Numbered from the stretch's first letter, positions 1 through 8,707 are shown. The stretch is DNA of 64,000 bases from Streptomyces sp. NBC_01465 (GCF_036227325.1 NZ_CP109467.1:8928001-8992000), one strand, 5' to 3'. The notes: generated by a model from the sequence alone, not told the origin. Translations and numbers: made by a program.

Positions 1-396
1 CACCCTCCCGGGGGGATCGCCGGGGCTGAAGCCGCCAATGGGCGGTTGGTCGACGGCAGGGCCATAGAGGCGCATTACGAGAGCGCCCTGCGGACGCGCA
101 GGACGGTGCCTTCCGAGCAGGAGTTGCGGGCTGCTACGGACCGTGTGACGGCGGACATTCGCCTGCTCATTCCCTGTACCGAGCGCATACCTGCAGAGAA
201 GCGTTCCCCGCAGCTGATTGGTGCGCTGAGCGATGCGGAGCATCTGCTGCTGCCGCGGGACTCTGCTGACGGTGAGGTTGGCGCCCGCATCCGTATGGCG
301 CACTGGGTGCACCTTCGAGCCCTGGCGCGGGTGTGCAGGGTTCTCCTCAAACAGCACGAGGCGCAGCTGCGCAGCTCACTGATCTTTAATGCGTGA
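1..396 (+). CDS. DUF6415-like protein, 5' partial, C-terminus altered by IS
   Basis: The reading frame is open from the first base of the window, so the gene probably begins upstream; the first start codon inside the window is TTG at 46. The helical 116-aa stretch, with a DIRLLIP core and a closing LARVCRVLLKQHE, resembles the small DUF6415 proteins of Streptomyces, which often lie near regulators or mobile DNA. Function is unknown. The last residues (LIFNA) are encoded by the terminal inverted repeat of the adjoining IS630-type element, so the native C-terminus has been lost or replaced. The family call is from memory of the pattern and is moderate. Confidence 0.5.
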   Translation, partial: HPPGGIAGAEAANGRLVDGRAIEAHYESALRTRRTVPSEQELRAATDRVTADIRLLIPCTERIPAEKRSPQLIGALSDAEHLLLPRDSADGEVGARIRMAHWVHLRALARVCRVLLKQHEAQLRSSLIFNA

Positions 397-400
397 AGTT
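373..400. repeat. IS630 left terminal inverted repeat
   Basis: Positions 373-389 are the exact reverse complement of 1526-1542. The next 11 bases match the other end at about 7 positions. The repeat overlaps the stop codon region of the preceding DUF6415-like gene. Confidence 0.85.
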
Positions 401-1468
401 ACGGTGGTTGGCGGGTCAGGCCGGTCCCGGTGAGGCAACCGTCGATCAGGTCCGGCCGGTACTGAAGCCGCTTGAGGCCGTGCTTCATCGCGGTGATGAG
501 ATGGTCGAGGCTGGGCACGGCAAGGTTGGCCAGGGTGCTGCGGTTCAGTTCGGCCCAGATTCCCTCGGCCGGGTTCAGATCCGGTGCGTACGACGGCAGT
601 TGGATCACCGTCAGCCAGTCCTGGTGGTCGGCGATGAACGTGCGTATCGGTGCGCAGGTGTGGCGGTTGAGGTTGTCCCAGACGACCACCAGTGGTGCGC
701 CCAGCTGGGTGTGGGCGGCGATCAGCAGATCCCGGTAGTCGCGCCAGGTGAAGCTGGGGGCCTCCTCCCTCCGGCGGCGGTAGACGTGCAGCCGGTAGAT
801 CAGCCGGGAGCGGTGTCCGTGCCGGTAACAGACCAGGTCGGCCACCGAGATGCGACCGCCGCGGCTGCCCGGCACCGCCACTACCGGAGTGTGCCCGCGC
901 GGCGCCCAGGTCCTGGCCCGCGGCGGGATCATCGTGCGGCCGCACTCGTCCTCGAAGCAGACCCAGGCATCCAGGTCTGCCGCCCTCTTTCCGCCGCCGG
1001 CCACACCTCGCTCTTGAACACCTCGACGGCCGCATCATCCCGCTCCACCGCCCGACGGGCGGGCATCTGACACGACCAGCCATGACGCCGCAGCAGCTTC
1101 CACACCCCCGCCAGCGAATAGCTCACATGGAACTTCCGCCCGATCACCGTCTTCACCCGCACCAGCGTCCACCGCTGATCACTCCAGCCGTGTGCTCCCG
1201 GACCCTGCCGCAAATAGGCTTCCAGCTTTGCGAACTGCGCATCACCCAGCCGCGGCCGACAGGCCGGTCCCCTCGACACCAGTGCGCGGCTGCCACCGCT
1301 CCGCCAGGCCCGCCGCCAGCGGTTCGCCGACATCCGCGTCACCCGCAACTCACCGGCCACGTCCTGATCGCTGCGGCCCAACGCGAACAACTCGGCCGCC
1401 CGCAAACGCACCCGCTCACGCCGAGCCCGCTCCGCATCGCTCATCCCACCGCCCTGCGCATACCTCAT
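399..1468 (-). CDS. IS630-family transposase, two frames joined by a frameshift
   Basis: The upstream frame (1468 down to 929; alternative ATG at 1444) encodes an N-terminal helix-turn-helix ([20 protein letters not shown]) and a second winged helix (WKLLRRHGW). The downstream frame (up to 1004, ending at 399) encodes the DDE catalytic part, with [18 protein letters not shown] and a [13 protein letters not shown] motif holding the third acidic residue. The upstream frame continues out of frame past the start of the DDE domain ([11 protein letters not shown]). Moving back one nucleotide in the GGCGGAAAGAGG stretch near 985-995 restores a continuous IS630 protein. This could be the programmed -1 frameshift used by many IS elements or a simple indel; the sequence alone cannot decide. 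Confidence 0.85.
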
Positions 1469-1514
1469 ACCCACGGGCATAGCCCACCAGCCGGACCACG
1501 TCATCACCCCGCAG

Positions 1515-1542
1515 AACACCACGAGTTAAAGATCAGTGAGCT
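1515..1542. repeat. IS630 right terminal inverted repeat
   Basis: Positions 1526-1542 are the exact reverse complement of the left end at 373-389. The repeat runs directly into an open plus-strand phage reading frame that has no start codon of its own. Confidence 0.85.
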
Positions 1543-1810
1543 CGACACCCGGTACGCCAGACTCGGCACCGCGCGGGCGGTCGCGCTCGAGGTACTGGCC
1601 GAGCGTCGGGCCCAGATGCTCGCCGAGCCGCTGCGCGTCACCGTGGACGGGGTCGTGACCGTCGACCAGACCAACAACCTCACCGGCACCGAGCGCCAGA
1701 TTGCAGGACTCGCCAACCTGGTGGGCCCGGACGAGACAACCACCGTGGCCGGTGACGACGTGCCCGAGCTCGTGGCGGTCCCGCTGGTTCCCGCACGGCG
1801 CAGGCGGTGA
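1526..1810 (+). pseudogene. 5'-truncated phage structural ORF
   Basis: An open frame runs from the IS right end to TGA at 1808-1810 and encodes about 94 residues, including SELDTRYARLGTARAVALEV and ending VPLVPARRRR. It has no native start, because everything upstream is IS DNA. It stops four bases before the start of a head-morphogenesis-like gene. That position would suit the C-terminus of a portal or a small connector protein, but the residues do not identify the family. The frame is clearly coding-biased, so I treat it as the remaining 3' part of a gene removed by the IS event. Confidence 0.55.
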
Positions 1811-1814
1811 CCGG

Positions 1815-2633
1815 GTGCCGTACGACTGGCCGCCCCTGACCCCCGGCGATCCCGATGTCGTGGCCCGCCGGGTTGCCGCAGTTCTGGAGGACGCCTGGCA
1901 GCGCCTCGCCGACAAGCAGACTGCCGTCGTCGCGTCGATCGTCGCTCGGTGGCGACTCCCGTACGTGCTGACGACGCTGGAGGAGTTCAAGGCCGCCGTC
2001 TCGGATTTCCACAGCCGTGTGGACAACGAAGCGCAAGCGTTCGTACGAAGGCAGCTGCCACACCTCTACGAGCAGGGCGCCCAGGCCGCAGCACGCACGG
2101 TCGGCGAGGGCTCGTTCGTCTGGACGCAGCCGCACGCCGATGCCCTCCAGGCCCTTGCCTCCGACTCGTACGGAGACTTTCTGCGCCGGTCGCAGGAGGC
2201 TGAGCGCATGGCGGAACGCTGGTACCGGATGGCGCGCGCCGCTGCGCGCGAGGAGGTGCCGCTCCTGGCTGCGGGGAACACCACGGCCCGCCAGGCCGCG
2301 AAGTCCCTCGCGGACCGGCTGGCCGCGCAGTCGCTGACGCACGTCATCTACCGCAACGGCGCCCGCGTTCCGGTGAGGGTGTGGGCGGAGGCGGCGACGC
2401 TCGCGAAGTCAGCGGTGGCGTACAACGCGGGCACCCTGAACGTGGCCAGGGAGGCCAGCGTCACGATGGTCGAGGTCTTCGACGGGATCGGCTGCGGATG
2501 GACCAGCCACCAGGACCCCGACCTCGCCACCGGCACCCTGCGCACCGTGGACGACGCGGCGTCCTGGCCGATCTCCCACCCCCGGTGTCGCAGGGCCTTC
2601 GGGCCGCGCCCCGATGCGGCCGCAGTGGGCTGA
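1815..2633 (+). CDS. Phage head-morphogenesis / minor-capsid-like protein
   Basis: The GTG start at 1815 lies four bases after the preceding stop. The 272-aa product begins VPYDWPPLTPGDPDVV. Its C-terminal third, with GARVPVRVWAEAATLAKSA, GCGWTSHQDPD and ending ISHPRCRRAF, follows the pattern of phage minor capsid / Mu gpF-like head-morphogenesis proteins: a helical body and a C-terminal Cys/His/Asp region. Its role would be in capsid assembly around the portal. No terminase, protease or major capsid gene is nearby, so this is a prophage remnant. A plasmid-borne protein of the same fold cannot be excluded. Confidence 0.6.
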   Translation: MPYDWPPLTPGDPDVVARRVAAVLEDAWQRLADKQTAVVASIVARWRLPYVLTTLEEFKAAVSDFHSRVDNEAQAFVRRQLPHLYEQGAQAAARTVGEGSFVWTQPHADALQALASDSYGDFLRRSQEAERMAERWYRMARAAAREEVPLLAAGNTTARQAAKSLADRLAAQSLTHVIYRNGARVPVRVWAEAATLAKSAVAYNAGTLNVAREASVTMVEVFDGIGCGWTSHQDPDLATGTLRTVDDAASWPISHPRCRRAFGPRPDAAAVG

Positions 2634-2642
2634 CTCAAGCGG

Positions 2643-3200
2643 TCATCGCGTGGGAGCTGCTGCCCACTCGTGTTCGAGGACGGCATGAACGACGGAGTCC
2701 CGCCACCGCCCTGCCTTCTGGATGTGCTCGCGGATGATGCCCTCTTCTTGCATCCCTGCGGCGATCATCGTCTTCGCTGAAGCCTCGTTGAGCGGGGATC
2801 GCGCCCCCCACACCCGGTGGAGTCCGATCTCCTCGAAGGCGAGGCCGAGGACGAGCTGCACAGCCTCGACGCCGTAACCGACCCCCCAGGAGTCCGGTCG
2901 CAGTGCGAATCCCATCGTGGCGGCGCGCTGTTGATGAGGGTCGAGTGCGAGACGGGCGAAGCCGACCAGTTCCGAGCCGTCGCGCTCGACTACAGCAAGG
3001 GCGAACTCGCTGCGGGGAGTTGCGGTTGCGGAGGCGATGGACCGGGCCACGATCGCCGCCGTTTCCTCGCGGGTCCGGGGCTCGAACGAAAGGTGTTCCG
3101 TGGCTTCGCGGCTCCCGTAGATCGCGAGGACAGCCGCCACGTCATCGACGGTGAGTTCGCGTAGGGCGAGGCGGGAGCTGTGACGGCTGACCGGATACAT
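2643..3200 (-). CDS. GNAT-family N-acetyltransferase (RimJ/RimL type)
   Basis: The 185-aa protein has the GNAT layout of the ribosomal-protein acetyltransferase subgroup. It opens with SSRLALRELTVDDVAAVLAI, has a beta4/beta5 region ATMGFALRPDSWGVGYGVEA, an acetyl-CoA loop of the R/Q-x-x-G type (SWGVGYG), and HRVWGARSPLNEASAKTMIA followed by GRWRDSVVHAVLEHEW, as in RimJ-like enzymes. It would transfer acetyl from acetyl-CoA to an amine, with unknown substrate. It ends ten bases from the convergent phage gene and lies just downstream of the minus-strand regulator at 3225-4550. Confidence 0.85.
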   Translation of the reverse strand: MYPVSRHSSRLALRELTVDDVAAVLAIYGSREATEHLSFEPRTREETAAIVARSIASATATPRSEFALAVVERDGSELVGFARLALDPHQQRAATMGFALRPDSWGVGYGVEAVQLVLGLAFEEIGLHRVWGARSPLNEASAKTMIAAGMQEEGIIREHIQKAGRWRDSVVHAVLEHEWAAAPTR

Positions 3201-3224
3201 GCCGGGACTCTATCGCCGCCGGTT

Positions 3225-4550
3225 CTACCGAGGGAGGGCCAGCCGCTGCGGTTTGTACGCGGCGATTTCCTCGGCCAGGTCGCGGGCGATGATGGCGTCG
3301 CGGGCGGTGCCGGCGGTGAGGGCCTGGCGAACACGTGCGGCGGAGACGACGATGCCCTGGTTGCGCAGCGAGGCCGGTAGGTCGAGGACGGGCCTAATCG
3401 CGGACGCAGCTCCGTCTAGGTCGCCGCCGTACAGATAGGTCAGGGCCTGGTTGCACTGCGCGCCCGCGAGATCGCCGAAGGCCCACTCGGGTGCGTTCGG
3501 ATCGCTGAACCCTTGTACGGCCTTCGCTGCTTGTGTGGCGAGCGGTTCGCCTCCGTGCCCGAGGAGAACTTCTGCTTCGACGGTGTAGTAGTGCTGCTTG
3601 GCATCCGGGTAGGTGAGCAGGCCGCCGAGGGCGTCGAGGTCGTCGGGCGTGACGCGGTCACGTCGTTCCGTAGCCGCCCGGTTGGCCGTGCGAACAGTGG
3701 CCTCGTCGCCCAACAGGGCTGCGGCCCTTGCTTCGAGACCGAGCATCCACAGACCTACTGTCCCGCGCTGCGGGTTGGCGTGTGCTGCGCCCTGGCGGGC
3801 GAAGTGCAGGGCGTCCTCAGGCTGGTTCGCCCAGTAGGCGATGAGCGATTTGAGACCGTTCACCAGGGCGATGAGGCCGGGGTGTTCGGCGTCGTCGGCG
3901 CAGGAGAGCGCCACCCGCGCTTGAACCATGGCTGTCTTCGGGTCGCCCATGTCGTTGCTGCCCTTGGCCATCAGGAACGACAGAACCGTGGCCTGAAAGT
4001 TCAGGTCGCGCAACTGCGACGGGCGCAGGCGCCCGCCTTCGAGCAGCCGGAATACGTCGTCCTGAGCGGATGCGAGGTCGTCCCAGATCGTTGCGAGGGG
4101 CACGCGGGGGTACTCGGCGACGAGGCGGGTCACCTCGTCGTTCACGAAGCCGATCGCTTCAGCGCCCACGCGCTCCCTTTCCGTTCCGAGGACGAAGTCC
4201 TTTGCTCGTCGCGCTGCCATGACGCCCATCCTTTTCATCTCGGTCAGATCCCCGCCGAGTTCGGCGGGTGTTGCAGGCGGCGCGCTATTCAGAGCGGGGA
4301 TGGCAGGAGCGGTGCCGTCAGGAATCTCCGACCAGAGGGCGTCGATGCTGTATCCCAGGAGCTCCACCAGTACTCGGCGGGCGTCCCGCTGCGGCCGGCG
4401 TGCTCCGTAGAACCAGGCCTCGAACGTTGTTTGGGCCGGTTCGATCCCAGGGAGATTGATCCTGTTCGCGGCTTGTCGGAACTGCGGCAGGAACGCCTCG
4501 TGGCTGCGCCACTCGCGTTCTTCGAGGAGATAGCGGAAGAGCGTACGCAT
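3225..4550 (-). CDS. XRE-like regulator with helical/TPR C-terminus
   Basis: The 441-aa product starts MRTLFRYLLEEREWRSHEAF. The ATG at 4550 is preferred over one at 4562 because a run of six G lies just upstream of it as ribosome binding site. The first 75 residues (AANRINLPGIEPAQTTFEAW, then FYGARRPQRDARRVL) look like an atypical helix-turn-helix of the kind heading Streptomyces regulators. The rest is helical repeats with alternating Ala/Leu patterns (LLGDEATVRTANRAATERR) that would bind a ligand or peptide. It is transcribed divergently from the ATPase at 4799. DNA-binding specificity is unknown. Confidence 0.75.
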   Translation of the reverse strand: MRTLFRYLLEEREWRSHEAFLPQFRQAANRINLPGIEPAQTTFEAWFYGARRPQRDARRVLVELLGYSIDALWSEIPDGTAPAIPALNSAPPATPAELGGDLTEMKRMGVMAARRAKDFVLGTERERVGAEAIGFVNDEVTRLVAEYPRVPLATIWDDLASAQDDVFRLLEGGRLRPSQLRDLNFQATVLSFLMAKGSNDMGDPKTAMVQARVALSCADDAEHPGLIALVNGLKSLIAYWANQPEDALHFARQGAAHANPQRGTVGLWMLGLEARAAALLGDEATVRTANRAATERRDRVTPDDLDALGGLLTYPDAKQHYYTVEAEVLLGHGGEPLATQAAKAVQGFSDPNAPEWAFGDLAGAQCNQALTYLYGGDLDGAASAIRPVLDLPASLRNQGIVVSAARVRQALTAGTARDAIIARDLAEEIAAYKPQRLALPR

Positions 4551-4798
4551 CGTGCCCCCCATCCCGTATGTCTAGCGCGTCATCACCGACGGTACGACCA
4601 ACGCCCTGTCAATTTGCCCTGTGTAGAAGGAACTTGAACAGTCCGGGGAGATTCCGAGGTTGGTGCGAGGGTCGCGTCAATCCGAGGGTCGCAAGTCGAG
4701 GGGGAAGTGGGGGTAGAGCTGAAAGGCCCTGGTTGTCACGCTCGATTCAGCCCTCACTGAGCGCGTACGGACGAGCACCGTGAATCAGGGAGTCAGAC

Positions 4799-5278
4799 GT
4801 GAACTTGCAGGTTCAGCAGACTGCGTCACTCGTGGACCAGCGAGTGGATGCCTCCGCGGTCATGACCGCGATCGTTGTGCGGGAGCAGGCGATGGCGGTG
4901 CCGATGATCTACCGCTCTGTAGGGCTCAGTCGGATACAGGCCCGTCGGACCCTCACGATGTGGAACTGGTGCGGGGACATCGAGGACGCCGTCTTGGTAG
5001 TCAGCGAACTCGTAACGAATTCGATCAACCATGCCCGCGTGGTCGGGGAGCTCCTCTCTCTACGTCTGGCGGTACTTGAGGACGGCAGTCTCCTCGTCGA
5101 CGTCTCCGACCCGGTGGCTGACTTCTCCAACTTCGGGCAGTCGGTTGCTCCGAGTGATGGTGATGAGCAGGGCCGCGGTCTTCGCCTGGTGCGCGCGGTC
5201 GGCGGGGACCTGTGGTGGTTCCTGAGACAAGGCGAGGGCGGCAAGACAGTGCGCGCCCATTTGCGTCCGTTGGCCTGA
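4799..5278 (+). CDS. HATPase_c anti-sigma-factor-like ATP-binding protein
   Basis: The 159-aa protein has the single GHKL ATPase domain of SpoIIAB/RsbW-like regulators. The N box is ELVTNSINHA (Asn/His), then LLVDVSDP with the D-box Asp, and a C-terminal glycine lid GRGLRLVRAVGG. Streptomyces has dozens of these small proteins, many acting as anti-sigma kinases or partners of anti-anti-sigma factors. No sigma or STAS gene is adjacent, so the partner is unknown. The GTG start at 4799 is followed by a 48-residue extension before the ATPase fold. A divergent promoter region of about 250 bp separates it from the XRE-like regulator. Confidence 0.85.
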   Translation: MNLQVQQTASLVDQRVDASAVMTAIVVREQAMAVPMIYRSVGLSRIQARRTLTMWNWCGDIEDAVLVVSELVTNSINHARVVGELLSLRLAVLEDGSLLVDVSDPVADFSNFGQSVAPSDGDEQGRGLRLVRAVGGDLWWFLRQGEGGKTVRAHLRPLA

Positions 5279-5424
5279 GGGGCGGGCTCTGCACGACCTG
5301 CTGCGGGGGCTTGCTGTCTCCCGGCCCTCGCAGCCGGACATGGAGAGCCCGTTCCTTCAACATCTCGACGATGCGCCGGAGTTCGGACCGGTCGACCACC
5401 GGCCGCCTGATAGGAGGACGAGGG

Positions 5425-6105
5425 ATGAGCGGGGACGGACTGCTGGGTGCCGGCGGGAGCCGCTTCGTGGCCGACTGGGCCACGGCTGCGGCTGCGCGCG
5501 CCCGTGCCGCGGCCCTGGTCGTGGAGCACCGGACGTCTCGTACCGAGGTGCTGCGCAATCCGCACCAGAGCGAGGAGTGGGCTCGCGCTGTTGTGCGCTC
5601 GCCCCGGCTGCTTGCCGCGGTGAGCGCCGTGATCGGTCCGGACGTTGCCGTGGAGAACACGTTCCTCGTCATCAAGTGGCCTGGGTCGATCTTCGAGGTT
5701 CCGTGGCACCAGGACGGGATCAATGACCGGATCGAACTCGACCCGAAGAGGTCGGTGGCCGCGTGGCTGGCGCTGACCGATGCCCGCCAGGACTCCGGGT
5801 GCCTGCACGTGATGCCAGGGTCCCAGCGGGCCGGGTACCTCCCGTACGGCGCTGAGGACGACTCCGGTGCGGTGCGCGGGCGGGCGCTGGGTGCGGTTGT
5901 CCCGGCTGGGGTGCGGGGCGTTCCCGTTCCGGTGATGGCCGGGTCCGGGCTGTTGATGGATCCCCAGTTGCTGCACAGGTCGGGCTCGAACCAGGGCGAG
6001 GGCGCTCGGCTCGGCCTGAACATTCGCTTCGTCGCGCCGGACGGCGTCCAGATGCGCGACGGCTCAAGCCCCAGCCTCGTCCCGGTCAGCGGGAGTGGCT
6101 GGTAG
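5425..6105 (+). CDS. Phytanoyl-CoA dioxygenase family Fe(II)/2OG oxygenase
   Basis: The ATG at 5425 follows an AGGAGG at 5412-5417. The 226-aa protein carries the metal site His95-x-Asp97 in VPWHQDGINDR and a distal His184 (QLLHRSGSN), with Arg195 (GEGARLGLNIRF) placed to bind 2-oxoglutarate. CLHVMPGSQRAGYLP is the strand-loop typical of PhyH enzymes. It would hydroxylate a small molecule or side chain using Fe(II), O2 and 2-oxoglutarate. It is followed by an unknown 142-aa gene, a methyltransferase and an exporter, a combination suggestive of a small tailoring cluster with no core synthase in view. Confidence 0.88.
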   Translation: MSGDGLLGAGGSRFVADWATAAAARARAAALVVEHRTSRTEVLRNPHQSEEWARAVVRSPRLLAAVSAVIGPDVAVENTFLVIKWPGSIFEVPWHQDGINDRIELDPKRSVAAWLALTDARQDSGCLHVMPGSQRAGYLPYGAEDDSGAVRGRALGAVVPAGVRGVPVPVMAGSGLLMDPQLLHRSGSNQGEGARLGLNIRFVAPDGVQMRDGSSPSLVPVSGSGW

Positions 6106-6136
6106 TCCCATCCGGACGGAAGCAGAGGAGTGCACC

Positions 6137-6565
6137 ATGACCATCCTCAAGGAGTTCCTCGACCAGGATGCGCCGACGCGTATTCGGGTGCTGAACGGCG
6201 AGGACACCGACGCCGAGCGGCGCGGCGACAAGAAGGCCGTCGCCCGAAGCGAGTGCACGTACTACTGCCCCGACGAGGCCACGGCCCGCCGGTGCATCAG
6301 CGCGCTGGAGGAGTCGGACAGGCGACTGCGCGAGCGCCCCGAAGAGCTGATGTTGTGGGACTGGCAGGCCACCTACTGGGAGGCCGAACAGGACAACCCC
6401 AACGGGGGCGGCACCGTGATCCTCGGAGTGGCCTGGTACGACCAGGAGTTCTTCGACGACCGCCGCGACGCCTGGTTCGGGGCGATGCACACGCGGATCT
6501 ACAAGCAGCTCGGCATCCCGTTGGAGAACATCACCGTCGAACACTGGACGCGCCTCACTGCGTGA
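6137..6565 (+). CDS. Uncharacterised 142-aa protein
   Basis: The ATG at 6137 has a GAGGAG-type ribosome binding site about eight bases upstream. The product is acidic and rich in Trp and Tyr (ELMLWDWQATYWEAEQDN, GVAWYDQEFFDDRRDAWFG), has no signal peptide or membrane segment, and is of even composition. I do not recognise the family. The gene sits 31 bp after the dioxygenase and 89 bp before the methyltransferase on the same strand, so it is probably co-transcribed with them. It could be a small structural or substrate-binding partner; that is speculation. Confidence 0.6.
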   Translation: MTILKEFLDQDAPTRIRVLNGEDTDAERRGDKKAVARSECTYYCPDEATARRCISALEESDRRLRERPEELMLWDWQATYWEAEQDNPNGGGTVILGVAWYDQEFFDDRRDAWFGAMHTRIYKQLGIPLENITVEHWTRLTA

Positions 6566-6654
6566 CCTGACGCCCCATCGATGAACGCGGTCGGGTCCAC
6601 TCCTGGGGAGCGGGCCCGACCGCTCCTCTTACTCGCGGAACGGACGGGACTGCT

Positions 6655-7416
6655 GTGGACATGTTCGACCAGGACGCCATGCTGTGGGACGAGTGGGCGG
6701 ACACCTACAACGAAAAGAGCCTTGGGCCGGCCGCGCCGGTCGCTGCCGTGCTGGCAGAGCTGGCGGCGGGCGGCCCGGCCCTGGAACTCGGTATTGGCAT
6801 GGGCAGAGTGGCGTTGCCGCTTGCTAGACACGGAGTACCGGTGACGGGCCTGGACGTCTCCACGAAGATGGTCCGGCACCTGGCCGAACGGACCGGGGAC
6901 CTGCCCGTCGACTACCGCCTGGCCGACATGGCGTCGTTCACGCTGCCCGGCCGTCACACGCTGGTCTACGTGGTCGCGTCCACCTTCTACCTGCTGGCGT
7001 CTGCTGAGCGGCAGCAGGGGTGCCTGAACTGTTGCGGCCGCGCGTTGATGGCCGGGGGCCGCCTGGTGGTCGAGGCGTCCGTGCCCGGGAGCGCCGCGCT
7101 GCCGCTGGAGTCCGGGGTGATTCCCCGAGCCGTGGACGAGGGCGTCGCGAAGCTCTCGATCGTTCTGCACGAGGCGCAGACACAGCTGCTGCACTCGCAG
7201 GAGGTCCGGTTGTCGGCGGACGGGACGAGCTTGCGGAAGGTGACCCGCCGCTACGTGCACCTGGACGAGCTGGACCAGATGGCCGCCTTCGCCGGTTTCA
7301 CGCTGGAGGCCCGCTACAACGGGTGGGATCGCACCCCGTACGAGGATGGGCAGGAGCGGCACATCAGCGTCTACTCAGTCCCGGGACAACTCGGCGGCGG
7401 TCTCGGTGAGGGGTAG
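6655..7416 (+). CDS. Class I SAM-dependent methyltransferase
   Basis: The product is 253 aa from GTG at 6655, with ATG at 6661 as alternative. Motif I is ALELGIGMGR (about residues 42-51), followed by an acidic end of strand beta2 in VTGLDVSTKMV and a post-I region DYRLADMASFTL. This is the methyltransferase 11/25-type fold, acting on a small molecule. Its 3' end overlaps the convergent MFS gene by 42 bp. Together with the dioxygenase and transporter it looks like a tailoring enzyme; the substrate cannot be read from the sequence. Confidence 0.88.
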   Translation: MDMFDQDAMLWDEWADTYNEKSLGPAAPVAAVLAELAAGGPALELGIGMGRVALPLARHGVPVTGLDVSTKMVRHLAERTGDLPVDYRLADMASFTLPGRHTLVYVVASTFYLLASAERQQGCLNCCGRALMAGGRLVVEASVPGSAALPLESGVIPRAVDEGVAKLSIVLHEAQTQLLHSQEVRLSADGTSLRKVTRRYVHLDELDQMAAFAGFTLEARYNGWDRTPYEDGQERHISVYSVPGQLGGGLGEG

Positions 7417-8637
7417 CGGCTGCCGGTCCCGTGTCCACCACCATGCTGCGCCCGCCCCAGCCAGAGAGACGGCGACGGTGGCCAGGCCTCCCGCCCAGAA
7501 GGCGGCGGTCGGGGAGGAGGCCGCGAGCACGGGGATGGCGAGCATCGACGTGGTTCCGGCGGTCCGGATTAGGGTCAGGTCGCAGGCCATGAGCCGTCGG
7601 CGGGCAGCAGGCGGGAACCCGGCCAGGTGGGTTTGCAAGGAGATGCCGAGGAACGGGGCGACCACCCCGGAGGCCGCTGAGATCGCCAGCAGCATCGGCA
7701 TGCTCGTGACGGCGCCGGTGACAGCCAGGAGCAGGCCAGAGAGCGCCCACAGCAGGCAGTACGCGACGGGGAGCCGGGCGGGCAGCCGCACGTTGCCCGC
7801 GACGAGGTTGCCGCCCAGCGCGCCCGCGCCGGTGGCCGCGAGCGCCAGCCCGTACGCACCCGCACCGGCGTCCAGCCGACTGGCCAGGAGCGCGGGCAGT
7901 GCCATGGCCACCGCCTGGGCGAAGATCCCAGCGCCGTGGACCGTGAGCGCAGCGGCCGTCGCGGGGTGCGTGCGCAGCAGAGCCCGCGCCTTCAACGACA
8001 CGGCGGGCTTCGCCGGGACGGGCCCCTCATGTGCCGCAGTGGCGACCGTGCGGCCAAGGGCGGCGAGCGCGAGGGCCGACACAGCGAACGTGACGGCGTC
8101 GATCAGGAACAGGGCCCCCTGCGGGACAAGGGCCAGGAGCGCGCCGGCCGCACCGGGCCCGGCGACACGCGCGATCCGACCGGTCAGGTCCATGAGGCCG
8201 TTCACCGCCTGGACCTCACCCGGCTCGACAAGGTCGGGGACCAGGGCGCCGAGGTTGGGGTCGAAGACGGCCCCGGCCAGACCGAGGAGCGCGGCGACGG
8301 CGAGCATGCCGGGGGTGCCGAAGGCGCTCCAGGCCCACGGCAGCACGGCGACGAGAACGACCCGGGTGACGTCGACGCGGGCCAGGGCGCGCAGGGACGC
8401 GAAGCGGTCCATGATGCGGCGGCCGAGGGTGCCCATGACGATGTACGGAACGGACTCGGCGATCGCGACCAGGCCCATCGCGCCTGCCCCGGACTGCTCC
8501 CAGGCAATCCACATGATCGCCATGGCGTACAGGCGGTCACCGAACACCGACAGGGCCTGTGCGGCCCACAGGGTGAGCACACGGCGACGGCGCAGAAGCG
8601 TCACGTATCCCAAGATCACTCCCGGCCCGGAAAGCAC
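7375..8637 (-). CDS. MFS transporter (MFS_3-like efflux protein)
   Basis: The roughly 420-aa hydrophobic protein has 10-12 predicted membrane helices. RRRVLTLWAAQALSVFGDRL opens helix 1. The loop after helix 2 carries YIVMGTLGRRIMDRF, a variant of the MFS G-x-x-x-D-R motif. The C-terminus ends in a Trp-rich stretch and a short polar tail. It is probably a proton-driven exporter. The start is uncertain: GTG at 8637 or 8619 are the best candidates. It converges on the methyltransferase and diverges from the kinase-like gene, with a palindrome between the two start regions. Confidence 0.85.
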   Translation of the reverse strand: MLSGPGVILGYVTLLRRRRVLTLWAAQALSVFGDRLYAMAIMWIAWEQSGAGAMGLVAIAESVPYIVMGTLGRRIMDRFASLRALARVDVTRVVLVAVLPWAWSAFGTPGMLAVAALLGLAGAVFDPNLGALVPDLVEPGEVQAVNGLMDLTGRIARVAGPGAAGALLALVPQGALFLIDAVTFAVSALALAALGRTVATAAHEGPVPAKPAVSLKARALLRTHPATAAALTVHGAGIFAQAVAMALPALLASRLDAGAGAYGLALAATGAGALGGNLVAGNVRLPARLPVAYCLLWALSGLLLAVTGAVTSMPMLLAISAASGVVAPFLGISLQTHLAGFPPAARRRLMACDLTLIRTAGTTSMLAIPVLAASSPTAAFWAGGLATVAVSLAGAGAAWWWTRDRQPLPLTETAAELSRD

Positions 8638-8640
8638 TGA

Positions 8641-8664
8641 TTCCCGGCATTCGGATGCCGGGAA
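8641..8664. promoter_or_regulatory. Perfect 10-bp inverted repeat in divergent promoter region
   Basis: The arms 8641-8650 (TTCCCGGCAT) and 8655-8664 are exact reverse complements around a TCGG loop. It lies between the starts of the minus-strand MFS gene and the plus-strand kinase-like gene at 8708. It could be an operator for a dimeric repressor or a leader hairpin. No T-run follows, so it is not a classical terminator. Confidence 0.55.
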
Positions 8665-8707
8665 CGTGAGACACGATAGGGCACTGAGGAAGGCGAGGCG
8701 CACCAAG

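Larger units (their letters stand above)
373..1542 (-). mobile_element. IS630-family insertion sequence
   Basis: A transposase gene on the minus strand is bracketed by near-perfect terminal inverted repeats at 373-400 and 1515-1542. The outer 17 bases are identical and most of the next 11 match. Total length is about 1.17 kb, normal for IS630. The exact tips are uncertain because no TA or other direct target duplication flanks the ends. The left neighbour is a DUF6415-like gene and the right neighbour a headless phage ORF, so the flanks do not come from one interrupted gene. This suggests an IS-mediated deletion or recombination after insertion. Confidence 0.85.

Noticed and set aside
393..1070. 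Long open frame on the strand opposite the IS630 transposase
   Set aside because: It mirrors the transposase codons and has no family character; the minus-strand frames carry the HTH and DDE motifs.
4799..5278. Two-component sensor kinase
   Set aside because: Only the GHKL ATPase domain is present, with no H box or sensor domain; it is the anti-sigma type.
7346..8707. Apparent 736-aa plus-strand protein including the kinase-like gene
   Set aside because: The first 450 residues are the antisense of the MFS gene (Arg/Ala/Ser/Pro-rich). The real gene starts at 8708.
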